This document shows, one piece after another, positions 44,901 to 52,005 of a stretch of DNA of 64,000 bases. The DNA lies in assembly GCA_003343625.1 (NCBI GenBank), contig QAKV01000033.1, positions 82,781 to 146,780 of the forward strand. The letters run 5' to 3'. Each line of letters starts with the position of its first letter. Within the stretch, counting starts at the first letter, position 1. The stretch comes from Clostridiales bacterium. GTDB lineage: Bacteria; Bacillota; Clostridia; Lachnospirales; Lachnospiraceae. The translations under genes and the position numbers were made by a program. Under the pieces are notes generated by a model, which made no database searches, was not told the origin of the DNA, and saw nothing but the letters and a program-made list of their open reading frames with translations.

Positions 44901-45126
44901 GGTGCCGCTGGAACTGGCCGGAAAAGAAGGCGATGTGGAGGAAGAACGGCGGCTGTTTTACGTGGGGATGACCCGGGCGAAGGAAGAGCTGATCCTCACC
45001 ACATCCAAAATGCCCTCCGCCTTTCTCGCGGAAATTGACGGGGAATGCGTGGAGCGGGAAGCAGTGGGAAAAGAGAGGCGGGAGGACGAGGCCGTGCAGT
45101 TGAGCCTGTTCGATTTTCTCACATAA
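41905..45126 (+). CDS. Fusion of an EndoQ-like PHP nuclease and a UvrD/PcrA-type helicase
   Basis: A 1073-residue two-enzyme protein. Residues 1-400 resemble endonuclease Q, which nicks 5' of deaminated bases: YIGDLHIHSRYS and VPAHIWTPHFSLFG (PHP metal site), LISSSDAHSP, and a four-cysteine zinc site at 273, 276, 289 and 292. A linker follows, then a superfamily 1 helicase: GPGTGKT (490-496), VDEFQDINPVQ, GDPDQSIYGFRG, TFHGSKGLEFPTVF and LFYVGMTRAKEEL. QLSLF occurs in the linker (418-422) and again at the extreme C-terminus (1065-1069), both fitting the DNA sliding-clamp binding motif. A base-deamination repair role coupled to unwinding is inferred. ATG 41905 follows AGAGGAAAGGG. Confidence 0.9.
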   Translation: MYIGDLHIHSRYSRATSKDATPEYLELWARKKGIDLIGTGDFTHPAWRQELEEKLEPDENGLYKLKSEYRIRGEGAPDGRRPRFVVTGEISSIYKRGDRVRKVHSLLVLPGLEAADRLARRLELIGNIHSDGRPILGLDCRDLLEIMLETCPEAIYVPAHIWTPHFSLFGAFSGFDRIEDCFGDLTPHIRALETGLSSDPPMNWRISALDRYQLISSSDAHSPSKLGREATLFEGEPSWGGVHDAIQEGKGLAGTIEFFPEEGKYHYDGHRKCGLCISPGESRIYGNICPVCGKKLTIGVQHRVEELADRPEGYEKPGGLPFESLVPLPEVIAASTGCSAAGKKVQEQYEKLLSGLGSEFEILRQVPVEEIGKTAGPLVAEGIRRLRGGQVERTPGFDGEYGAIRLLSEEERSGLEGQLSLFSSEEIRKMKEMEEEGERKEKDRVPALQKSRKEEEEGAAEAKESADFPPNALQREAIRREDRAVAVVAGPGTGKTKTLLSRLLWLLNQRSVDPSRITAVTFTNQAAKEMKERLKKMPGGKEALEKMRIGTFHALCSRLLSEQGRTPVLADEGYSIRLAQKAKEKFGFPAGEGKFLREISLYKCGLPRPEQAKAKDSAESDAVGAQTAFREAFAWYQDQMRSDGVMDYDDLLLAGLKLFSEAEGEGARGMRKGFDYLLVDEFQDINPVQYALIRAWNRDGKELFVIGDPDQSIYGFRGSDAGCFHRLQEDFPNLARIGLQENYRSTGRILQGAVSLISHNPGGRRGLYAAAGDGQRIRIVTAPDERSEAIFTAKEIGRLVGGIDMLDSDENGGLREGRMRGFSDIAVLYRTHRQAELLEACLRREGIPYVVAGREDFLAQDNVRSALYFFEALLHPGNAFAMERALHPPGEENGAETFALLAKKYGKKVRSQKPIRLLEEWAKDRRLEEDEGLRRLADMAVLFPDMEAFLDNLVFGTEGEIRRNSGRKFSPDAVTLMTFHGSKGLEFPTVFLHGIRRGLVPLELAGKEGDVEEERRLFYVGMTRAKEELILTTSKMPSAFLAEIDGECVEREAVGKERREDEAVQLSLFDFLT

Positions 45127-45148
45127 GTGAAAAAATTGAAAAAAGGTC

Positions 45149-45181
45149 TTGAAAAAGTGCTATATCTGTTGTATAACAGAT
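45149..45181 (+). promoter_or_regulatory. rplY promoter with a palindrome over the -10 box
   Basis: TTGAAA (45149-45154), 17 bases, TATAAC (45172-45177). ATCTGTT-GTAT-AACAGAT (45164-45181) is a perfect 7+7 palindrome covering the -10 element, suggesting a repressor site or an RNA stem at the transcript start. Confidence 0.65.
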
Positions 45182-45268
45182 GCTGTAAAAAGAAAATACT
45201 GAGTCAGACCTGCTTGTGAAATGCAAAAACGGGCCGCTAAGCGATCAGTTGAAGGAGGAAAAGATAAA

Positions 45269-45868
45269 ATGACTACTTTGAAGGCTGAGAAAAGAAGCAT
45301 GGATGTGAAGGCAAAAAGGCTTAGACGGGAAGGATTTGTGACCGGAAATGTGATCGGCAGAGAGATCGAAGGCTCCGTGCCGGTGAAGATCCAAAGAACC
45401 GAGGCGGAGCGCCTGCTGAAAACCTGTGCGAAGGGCAGCAGGATCACGCTGGAAGTGGACGGCGAGCCCATGGATGTGCTGATCAAGGAAATCGACATGA
45501 ACCCGCTGAAAGGGCAGATTCAGGAGATGGATTTCCAGGCGCTGGTCAACGGGGAGAAGGTGCATTCCGTGGCCGAGGTTTATCTGCTCAATCACGAGAA
45601 CGTAACTACCGGAATCCTGCAGCAGCATCTGCAGGAGATTTCCTACCGTGCGGTTCCTGCCGCGCTGGTGGAAAAGGTGGAGATCGACGTGGGAAATATG
45701 CGGCTGGGAGATTCCATCCAGGTGAAAGATCTGCCCATCGCTTCCAATCCGGACATCGACCTGATGACCGATCCGGAGACCGTGGTGGTTTCTGTATCCG
45801 CCGTGCATAACGCGCCGTCGGAGGAAGAGCCCGAAACGGCTGAGGGGACGGACGCGGCCCAGCAGTAA
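45269..45868 (+). CDS. rplY: 50S ribosomal protein L25 / general stress protein Ctc
   Basis: A 199-residue two-domain L25 (TL5/Ctc type) binding 5S rRNA. The N-terminal domain has KAKRLRREGFVTGNVIG; the beta-barrel C-terminal domain has IVEKVEID-like VEKVEIDVGNMRLGDSIQVKDLP, and the tail is acidic. The length matches the long Ctc form of Firmicutes. AAGGAGG precedes ATG 45269. It is a single gene with a strong promoter and its own terminator. Confidence 0.93.
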   Translation: MTTLKAEKRSMDVKAKRLRREGFVTGNVIGREIEGSVPVKIQRTEAERLLKTCAKGSRITLEVDGEPMDVLIKEIDMNPLKGQIQEMDFQALVNGEKVHSVAEVYLLNHENVTTGILQQHLQEISYRAVPAALVEKVEIDVGNMRLGDSIQVKDLPIASNPDIDLMTDPETVVVSVSAVHNAPSEEEPETAEGTDAAQQ

Positions 45869-45900
45869 AGGAAAACGCGCTGAAAGTTAGCTATAGAGGA

Positions 45901-45940
45901 GAATCATTGTAGTGTCCAACTACGGTGGTTCTCTTTTTTT
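45901..45940 (+). terminator. rplY terminator
   Basis: GAATCATTGTAGT and ACTACGGTGGTTC pair over 13 bp with three wobble pairs round GTCCA, then TCTTTTTTT. The T-tract is also the edge of repeat copy C. Confidence 0.75.
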
Positions 45941-46075
45941 ATACGATAAGAAATTTCATTTCCTATCGTATAAAAAAACGCTCCGCTGAGGATGCGCACT
46001 CGCGCGAAAAGTAGAGTGTTGCCTGACGGCAACCGCGCTCGGCGCGAATGTGCGCCCCGGCGCACACTTTTTTTT
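45934..46075. repeat. Dispersed intergenic repeat, copy C (longest form)
   Basis: T7, ATACGATAAGAAA / TTTCCTATCGTAT hairpin (one mismatch), A7, then CGCTCCGCTGAGGATGCGCACT, a GTTGCC-TGAC-GGCAAC hairpin (46018-46033) and a TGTGCGC-CCCG-GCGCACA hairpin (46049-46066) ending in eight Ts. A second CTCCGCTGAGG start follows at about 46077. Confidence 0.75.
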
Positions 46076-46117
46076 GCTCCGCTGAGGTTCTTTACATTCA
46101 AAGCAAATAATTTTATA

Positions 46118-46147
46118 TTGACAATACTGTGTGATATACAGTATTAT
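46118..46147 (+). promoter_or_regulatory. padR promoter with a probable PadR operator
   Basis: TTGACA (46118-46123), 18 bases, TATTAT (46142-46147). AATACTGT and ACAGTATT (46123-46130 and 46138-46145) form an 8+8 inverted repeat between and over the boxes, as expected for an autorepressing PadR. Confidence 0.65.
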
Positions 46148-46167
46148 CAATGCAGGAGGTGACGAAA

Positions 46168-46512
46168 GTGGGAGAAGAAAGAAACCTGCTGGAAGGGCTG
46201 CTGCAGGAGCTGCGGAGAGGAACCCTCGTGCTCAGCGTGCTCAGCCAGATCAAAGAGGAAAAGTACGGCTATTCCCTGATCCAGATGTTGGAGGAGAAGG
46301 GGGTTCCCATCGATCCCAACACCCTGTATCCGCTTCTGCGTCGCCTGGAGAAACAGGGGCTTTTGGAGAGCTGCTGGGAAACGGGAGGATCCAGGCCCAG
46401 AAAGTATTACAGGAGAACCGATTACGGGGACGAGGTTTACGCTCAGCTCAAAGAACAGTGGAAAGAGCTGGCGGAAGGAATGGAAAGATTGCTGAGGGAG
46501 GATGAGGTATGA
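46168..46512 (+). CDS. PadR family transcriptional regulator
   Basis: A 114-residue winged-helix regulator: LRRGTLVLSVLSQIKEEKYGYSLIQ, then IDPNTLYPLLRRLEKQGLLES, GGSRPRKYYRRTDYG. A GTG at 46168 is chosen since GGAGGTGA ends seven bases before it; the ATG at 46150 precedes that site. It overlaps the downstream membrane-protein gene by four bases (ATGA). PadR/membrane pairs of this type usually sense membrane or envelope-active compounds; the inducer is unknown. Confidence 0.9.
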   Translation: MGEERNLLEGLLQELRRGTLVLSVLSQIKEEKYGYSLIQMLEEKGVPIDPNTLYPLLRRLEKQGLLESCWETGGSRPRKYYRRTDYGDEVYAQLKEQWKELAEGMERLLREDEV

Positions 46513-47546
46513 ATCAGAAAGAACAGGAATGGACGGAACGCTATATTTATCAGGTTGTGCGACGTCTGCCAAGGCAGCAGCGCAAAGAAGTGGAGGAGCA
46601 GCTCCGGGAGCTTATCGGCGATATGGCGGAAGCGGAGGGAGGTGTGCAGAAAGCGCTGGAAAAACTGGGAGATCCGGCAGAGTTCGCAAAAAAATATCAG
46701 GACGGGGAGCGCTTCCTGATCGGGCCGGAGTCCTATGATTCGTTTCTCTGGTTCGTGAAAGTCGTACTCCTGTGCACGGCCATCCCCCTTCTCTGCGTGA
46801 ACGCTTTGGAAGGGGTGAAAACCGGGGCCGGGCTGATCGGAGAGGGACGGGTATCCGCCGCGGTTATATCGGCGATTTACGGGATCACAGGGGCTGTTCC
46901 CGAGATTTTGTCAGCCTGCCTGAGCGCATTCGGCAGCATCACGCTGATGTTCGCCATTCTGGAGAAAAAGCGGATTCGGCTGGACAGGAAATCGGAGCGG
47001 GAATGGCTGGAGTGGAATCCGAACTGCCTTGAGCCGATTCCCCCGAAAAAGGCGCGGATTGACCGGGCCGATAGCATCGTCGGGATCGTCTTCATTCTTC
47101 TGTTCGGAGTGCTGCTGATTTTCGCACCGGAATTTTTCAGCGCTTTCGTCCGGGACGGGGAAGGAATTGCCATCGTTCCCGTATTTCATCTGGAAGAGTG
47201 GAATCGAATCCTGCCGTTTTTCGTGCTTAGCCTGGCAGCGGGGCTTTTTGATGAAGTGTTCCGGCTTGCGGTCGGGCGATACTGCCTGTCGGTGCTGATC
47301 TGTAATATCATCTGCAATGCGATGCAGCTGGTCTTCGGCTATGTAACGCTTTTCGTTCTCCCGCTGTGGAATCCGGATTTCGCGTTGAGACTGGAGGTTC
47401 TTCTCCACGGGACAGAAGCGCAGAGATCTCCCGGCTGGTGGAATCCGGAAGCGGTTTCATCAGGACTGTTTTGCCTGTTCGTCGCGATCACCCTTCTGGA
47501 AATCGGTACGACTGCATACCGGACGTTCCGCTACGGCCGGAGCTGA
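46509..47546 (+). CDS. HAAS-domain membrane protein, partner of PadR
   Basis: A 345-residue protein. The first 80 residues are a HAAS-type cytoplasmic domain (YIYQVVRRLPRQQRKEVEEQL, then LEKLGDPAEFAKKY), typical of genes translationally coupled to padR. About seven hydrophobic segments follow. No catalytic motif is visible. It probably acts as the sensor or effector regulated by the PadR repressor. Its 3' end overlaps the opposite-strand LysR reading frame by 87 bases. Confidence 0.8.
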   Translation: MNQKEQEWTERYIYQVVRRLPRQQRKEVEEQLRELIGDMAEAEGGVQKALEKLGDPAEFAKKYQDGERFLIGPESYDSFLWFVKVVLLCTAIPLLCVNALEGVKTGAGLIGEGRVSAAVISAIYGITGAVPEILSACLSAFGSITLMFAILEKKRIRLDRKSEREWLEWNPNCLEPIPPKKARIDRADSIVGIVFILLFGVLLIFAPEFFSAFVRDGEGIAIVPVFHLEEWNRILPFFVLSLAAGLFDEVFRLAVGRYCLSVLICNIICNAMQLVFGYVTLFVLPLWNPDFALRLEVLLHGTEAQRSPGWWNPEAVSSGLFCLFVAITLLEIGTTAYRTFRYGRS

Positions 47547-48464
47547 GAGAGGGGAGAGGCCGGTCTTCGGACCGGCCCAATTTCCGCATTCCGCTCCATA
47601 TTCCCGGCAAAGGGAGAAAAACGTCTCCATGGAGGCTGTGCGGTATTTGCTCCTGTGGCAGATGACGTGAAGGCTTCTCCTCAGCGGGGGATCCAGGTCG
47701 GCGGGGACGACGGTCTTTTCTTCCACATCCCGTTTCACCAGCAAGAAGGGCAGGACGGCCACTCCGAGCCCCTGGGCCACGCCGCTGACGATGGCCTGGG
47801 TGCTGGAGCTTTCCCACGCGGGACGGACAGCCAGCTGCTGCAGGGCGAAACTGGCATCGAGAAGCTCCCGCCCTGCGCTGCCCTTTTCACGCATGAAAAA
47901 CGGATATTTGGCCAGATCGGCCAGGGAAACTTTTCCGCGCCCGGCAAGCGGATGGCCCGGGGGAACGATGGCGCACAGAGCGTCTTGCAGAAACGGGACG
48001 GCCTGCAAATCCGGATGATCCGGCTGATTTTCCACCAGGCCGATATCGATGGCATTATCCAGGATCAGCTGCTCGATGGTGGCGGAGTTCTGGATGACTG
48101 CTTCGATCCGCAGCTGGGGGAAGGCGAGCTGACAGCGATGGATGAGGGCGGGCAGAATATGAGTACCGATCGTGATGCTGGCCCCAATGCGAAAAATGCC
48201 TTCCGAGTCCCAATTCCGGAATTTCCGTTCCATCTCCGCAAAGAGGGAGACGATGTGGAGGGCATAGCCGTAGAATTCCTTTCCGCTTTCCGTGGGGATG
48301 ATCCGCCTGCCGGCTCGCGTGAAGAAGCGGGTGCCGTAGTGATCTTCCAGTTCCCGTACGGCCAGGCTGACGGATGGCTGGGCCAGATGCAGAGACTCGG
48401 AAGCCTTTGTGATGCTGTTATGCTGAAAGACGGAGACATATATGTTCAAATGGCGGAGGGTCAT
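47460..48464 (-). CDS. LysR family transcriptional regulator
   Basis: A 334-residue LysR regulator: winged helix at the N-terminus (RHLNIYVSVFQHNSITKASE, LAQPSVSLAVRELEDHYG) and a periplasmic-binding-like co-inducer domain. The usual length is 290-300; the last 40 residues (after GAECGNW) look unstructured and read across the end of the opposing gene, so the extension may be a neutral read-through. It is divergent from a two-gene chromate-family transporter and probably controls it. The shared gap contains a 14-bp perfect palindrome. Confidence 0.9.
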   Translation of the reverse strand: MTLRHLNIYVSVFQHNSITKASESLHLAQPSVSLAVRELEDHYGTRFFTRAGRRIIPTESGKEFYGYALHIVSLFAEMERKFRNWDSEGIFRIGASITIGTHILPALIHRCQLAFPQLRIEAVIQNSATIEQLILDNAIDIGLVENQPDHPDLQAVPFLQDALCAIVPPGHPLAGRGKVSLADLAKYPFFMREKGSAGRELLDASFALQQLAVRPAWESSSTQAIVSGVAQGLGVAVLPFLLVKRDVEEKTVVPADLDPPLRRSLHVICHRSKYRTASMETFFSLCREYGAECGNWAGPKTGLSPLSAPAVAERPVCSRTDFQKGDRDEQAKQS

Positions 48465-48556
48465 GGGAGCTCCTTTCTGAAAACAGATCGGAAGAAGCGC
48501 GGCCGCAGGGAAAAGCGAATCGCTTCGTCCGACAATTTTATAATAAAAAAGTTATA

Positions 48557-48606
48557 TATTCTATAGAATAATACTATTTTACATATAATTCAACCCCCGC
48601 TATACT
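48557..48606. promoter_or_regulatory. LysR operator candidate and chr promoter
   Basis: TATTCTATAGAATA (48557-48570) is a perfect palindrome suited to a LysR dimer. It is followed by TTTACA (48578-48583), 17 bases and TATACT (48601-48606), the likely promoter of the transporter genes. Confidence 0.6.
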
Positions 48607-48628
48607 GAGAGCCGGAGGAGGAAAGAAA

Positions 48629-49195
48629 ATGAAACGGAAAAGAGAGATTTTGGGAAAACTGTTCTGGTCCACCCTGTATTTGAGCGCTTTCACCTTCGGC
48701 GGGGGCTATGTCATCGTCACGCTGATGAAGAAGAAATTCGTGGACGAATATCATTGGATCGAGGAAAATGAGATGCTGGATCTGATCGCCATCGCCCAGT
48801 CGTCGCCAGGGGCCATCGCGGTCAACGGAGCGATCGTGGTGGGATACAAGCTGGCGGGTATGATCGGCGCCCTCACCGCTATTATCGCCACCATCATCCC
48901 GCCCTTCGTCATCATCTCTCTGATTTCGGTTTTCTATAACGCGTTCCGGGAGAATTTCCTGGTCAGCCAGATGTTGGAAGGAATGCAGGCCGGCGTAGGA
49001 GCGGTCATCGCCGCAGTGGTCTACGAGATGGGCGCGGGAATCGTTCACGGAAAGAACCCGATGTCTCTGATCATCATGGCGGGCGCTTTTGTGGCTACCT
49101 GCATTTTCGGGGTCAACGTAGTCTATGTGGTGATCGTCTGTGGCCTGATCGGCGTCATCCGGACGGTTTTGGAAAAAAGGAGGGCGAAGGGATGA
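48629..49195 (+). CDS. Chromate transporter family protein, first half
   Basis: A 188-residue single-domain CHR protein with about five to six helices, starting LFWSTLYLSAFTFGGGYVIVTLM, with the conserved FGGG and the AQSSPGAIAVNGAIVVG segment. Short-chain CHR proteins work in pairs; the partner overlaps its end by four bases. Export of chromate is shown for the long-chain forms; the natural substrate of clostridial pairs is uncertain. GGAGGAGG-type site before the ATG. Confidence 0.9.
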   Translation: MKRKREILGKLFWSTLYLSAFTFGGGYVIVTLMKKKFVDEYHWIEENEMLDLIAIAQSSPGAIAVNGAIVVGYKLAGMIGALTAIIATIIPPFVIISLISVFYNAFRENFLVSQMLEGMQAGVGAVIAAVVYEMGAGIVHGKNPMSLIIMAGAFVATCIFGVNVVYVVIVCGLIGVIRTVLEKRRAKG

Positions 49196-49758
49196 TCTAT
49201 CTGCAGCTCTTTTTGAGCTTTTTACAGATCGGCCTGTTCAGCTTCGGCGGCGGTTATGCGGCTATGCCGCTGATCCAGGGGCAGGTAGTGACCCAGCACG
49301 GCTGGCTGAGCATGGAAGAATTCACGGATCTGATCACTATTTCCCAGATGACGCCGGGCCCCATCGCCATCAATTCCGCCACATTCGTGGGAATCAAAAT
49401 CGCCGGAATCCCCGGGGCCCTGGTGGCAACGGGAGGCTGTATCCTGCCTTCCTGCGTGATCGTCACGCTGATCGCGAAACTATACCTGAAATATCGCAAC
49501 ATGGCGATGTTGCAGGGGATACTCCATTCCCTTCGTCCCGCAGTGGTGGCGATGATCGCTTCCGCCGGGATTTCCATCCTTCTGACCGCTTTCTGGGGAA
49601 GCGAAGCTGCGGTGAACCTGTTGGAGACGAACTGGGTGCTCGTGATAATCTTCGCGGTTTGCCTGGTCCTGCTGCAGAAGTTCAAGATGAATCCCATTTG
49701 GGTCATGGTGCTGGCCGGGGTGATGAAAGTGGTTGCAGCGCTGGCGATGGGGGAGTGA
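49192..49758 (+). CDS. Chromate transporter family protein, second half
   Basis: A 188-residue CHR-domain protein with LFLSFLQIGLFSFGGGYAAMPLIQ and SQMTPGPIAINSATFVG, the same landmarks as its neighbour in the opposite-topology copy. The ATG lies inside the end of the first gene, so the halves are made together. Both are preceded by the LysR-type operator region. Confidence 0.9.
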   Translation: MIYLQLFLSFLQIGLFSFGGGYAAMPLIQGQVVTQHGWLSMEEFTDLITISQMTPGPIAINSATFVGIKIAGIPGALVATGGCILPSCVIVTLIAKLYLKYRNMAMLQGILHSLRPAVVAMIASAGISILLTAFWGSEAAVNLLETNWVLVIIFAVCLVLLQKFKMNPIWVMVLAGVMKVVAALAMGE

Positions 49759-49796
49759 AGGGCTGTCAGGAGGCGAAAAATTTTAGAGGAATTTTA

Positions 49797-49824
49797 TTGA
49801 TTTAATCTTCCGATCATGTATAAT
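49797..49824 (+). promoter_or_regulatory. pckA promoter
   Basis: TTGATT (49797-49802), 16 bases, TATAAT (49819-49824), leaving an approximately 90-base leader. Confidence 0.65.
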
Positions 49825-49919
49825 TAGGAAAGGGCCGGGAATTTCGGCACCGCGGCGGGGGTCGCAGGCCGGTATCCCGTCCGATACCAAAATTAAAGAG
49901 AAGAGAGGTTGAATGTAAG

Positions 49920-51524
49920 ATGGCGGTAATTGATTTAAGCAAGTACGGTATTACAGGAACTCAGGAAATTGTACATAACCCTTCTTATGAATTGTTGTTC
50001 GAAGAAGAGACCAAGCCCGGTCTGGAAGGTTATGAAAAGGGCCAGGTGAGTGAACTGGGCGCTGTCAACGTGATGACCGGCGAATATACAGGACGCTCTC
50101 CCAAAGATAAATTTATCGTTGTCGATGAGAACTCCAGGGACACCGTTTGGTGGACTTCCGACGAATATAAGAACGATAATCATCCTGCATCCGAAGAGAC
50201 CTGGAAGGTCGTCAAGGACATCGCGCTCAAAGAGCTGTCTGACAAGAAACTCTATGTGGTGGACGCGTTCTGCGGCGCCAACAAAGACACCCGTATGGCG
50301 ATCCGTTTCATCATGGAAGTGGCATGGCAGGCTCATTTCGTGACCAATATGTTCATCCGCCCTACGGCAGAGGAACTGGAGAATTTCGAGCCCGATTTCG
50401 TCGTATATAACGCTTCCAAAGCGAAAGTGGAAAATTATAAGGAGCTGGGTCTCAATTCCGAGACCGCAGTCGTTTTCAACATTACCAGCCGCGAGCAGGT
50501 AATCATCAATACCTGGTATGGCGGTGAGATGAAGAAGGGCATGTTCTCCATGATGAACTATTATCTGCCGTTAAAGGGCATCGCTTCCATGCACTGCTCC
50601 GCGAATACGGACATGAACGGGGAGAATACGGCTATCTTCTTCGGCCTTTCCGGCACCGGCAAGACCACCCTTTCCACGGATCCCAAGCGTCTGCTGATCG
50701 GCGATGATGAGCACGGCTGGGACGACAACGGCGTGTTCAACTTCGAGGGCGGCTGCTATGCGAAGGTCATCGACCTGGATAAGGATTCCGAGCCCGATAT
50801 TTATAATGCGATCAAGAGAAATGCCCTTCTGGAAAACGTGACCGTAGACGAGAACGGTAAGATCGACTTCACGGACAAGAGCGTGACGGAAAACACCCGC
50901 GTATCTTATCCCATCGATCATATTCAGAACATCGTGCGCCCGGTATCTTCCGCGCCGGCAGCGAAGGAAGTGATTTTCCTGTCCGCGGATGCGTTTGGCG
51001 TACTGCCTCCGGTTTCCATCCTGACTCCGGAACAGACCCAGTACTACTTCCTGTCCGGTTTCACCGCAAAACTGGCAGGCACGGAGCGCGGCATCACAGA
51101 GCCCACCCCCACCTTCTCCGCTTGCTTCGGACAGGCTTTCCTGGAGCTGCATCCGACCAAATATGCGGAAGAGCTGGTGAAGAGAATGGAGCAGAGCGGC
51201 GCGAAGGCATATCTGGTCAACACCGGATGGAACGGGAGCGGCAAGCGTATCTCCATCAAGGATACCCGCGGCATCATCGATGCGATCCTGAACGGCGACA
51301 TCCTCAAGGCGCCCACCAAGAAGATCCCTTACTTCAACATCGAAGTTCCCACCGAGCTTCCCGGCGTTGATACCAATATCCTCGACCCTCGTGACACTTA
51401 TGCGGATGTTTCCGAATGGGAGACCAAGGCGAAGGATCTGGCACAGAGATTTATCAAGAACTTCTCGAAATACGAAGGAAACGAAGCCGGTAAGGCCCTG
51501 GTTTCCGCAGGCCCTCAGGTCTGA
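49920..51524 (+). CDS. pckA: Phosphoenolpyruvate carboxykinase (ATP)
   Basis: Interconverts oxaloacetate plus ATP and PEP, CO2 and ADP; in fermenting anaerobes it often runs in the carboxylating direction. The 534 residues include [11 protein letters not shown], the P-loop [13 protein letters not shown], the metal-binding [21 protein letters not shown], and [11 protein letters not shown]. The length is typical of the ATP class. Highly biased codons suggest strong expression. It has its own promoter and a strong terminator. Confidence 0.97.
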   Translation: MAVIDLSKYGITGTQEIVHNPSYELLFEEETKPGLEGYEKGQVSELGAVNVMTGEYTGRSPKDKFIVVDENSRDTVWWTSDEYKNDNHPASEETWKVVKDIALKELSDKKLYVVDAFCGANKDTRMAIRFIMEVAWQAHFVTNMFIRPTAEELENFEPDFVVYNASKAKVENYKELGLNSETAVVFNITSREQVIINTWYGGEMKKGMFSMMNYYLPLKGIASMHCSANTDMNGENTAIFFGLSGTGKTTLSTDPKRLLIGDDEHGWDDNGVFNFEGGCYAKVIDLDKDSEPDIYNAIKRNALLENVTVDENGKIDFTDKSVTENTRVSYPIDHIQNIVRPVSSAPAAKEVIFLSADAFGVLPPVSILTPEQTQYYFLSGFTAKLAGTERGITEPTPTFSACFGQAFLELHPTKYAEELVKRMEQSGAKAYLVNTGWNGSGKRISIKDTRGIIDAILNGDILKAPTKKIPYFNIEVPTELPGVDTNILDPRDTYADVSEWETKAKDLAQRFIKNFSKYEGNEAGKALVSAGPQV

Positions 51525-51575
51525 ACCGAAGCGAACGGACGGAATATTTAAACTCTTCATAAGATAGAGCGGATG

Positions 51576-51626
51576 GAACCGCCGCGGGAAACCGGATATC
51601 CGGGTTCCCGCGGCGGTTCTTTTTTT
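51576..51626 (+). terminator. pckA terminator
   Basis: GAACCGCCGCGGGAA (51576-51590) and TTCCCGCGGCGGTTC (51605-51619) form a perfect 15-bp stem with a nearly self-complementary loop, then seven Ts. Confidence 0.85.
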
Positions 51627-51716
51627 GTACGATAGGAAATAAAATTTCCTATCGTACAAAAAAAGACGCTCCGCTGAGGATGCGCACTCGCGCGAAAAGT
51701 AGAGTGTTGCCTGTCG
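51620..51716. repeat. Dispersed intergenic repeat, copy D
   Basis: A perfect 21-bp inverted repeat: T7 then GTACGATAGGAAAT, loop AAA, and its complement ending in A7. GACGCTCCGCTGAGGATGCG and AGTAGAGTGTTGCCTG follow as in copy C; similarity then ends. It begins on the pckA terminator T-tract. Confidence 0.8.
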
Positions 51717-51726
51717 GCGGGAAACT

Positions 51727-52005
51727 ATAGAGGGACAGTCCGGGAACGGATTATGCATCGCCGGGAGAAGATGGACAGGCAGGGGGAAAGGGAGTATCAT
51801 AGTAGAAGATTCCCGGATTTCGGGAGGCGAACCTAAAAAACGAAGGAAATTTTCTTTCGGGGATTTTTGAATGAAAGAATCTACAACGGCCCCATTTTTC
51901 CCGGCGTTCTCCTGCGTGGTGCCGGGAACTTCATCGGCACCTTGTCGGTGGCGTTCGGGCTGTGATAAATGATCATTGTGATTTGCGGAAAGGACTGACG
52001 CGAGC
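51727..52005. other. Non-coding stretch before sbcD
   Basis: No gene recognised. It holds small inverted repeats (GATTCCCGGATTTCGGGAG, GTGCCGGGAACTTCATCGGCAC split round a short loop) and GAAGGAAATTTTCTTTC. No known riboswitch pattern was recognised. Confidence 0.35.
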
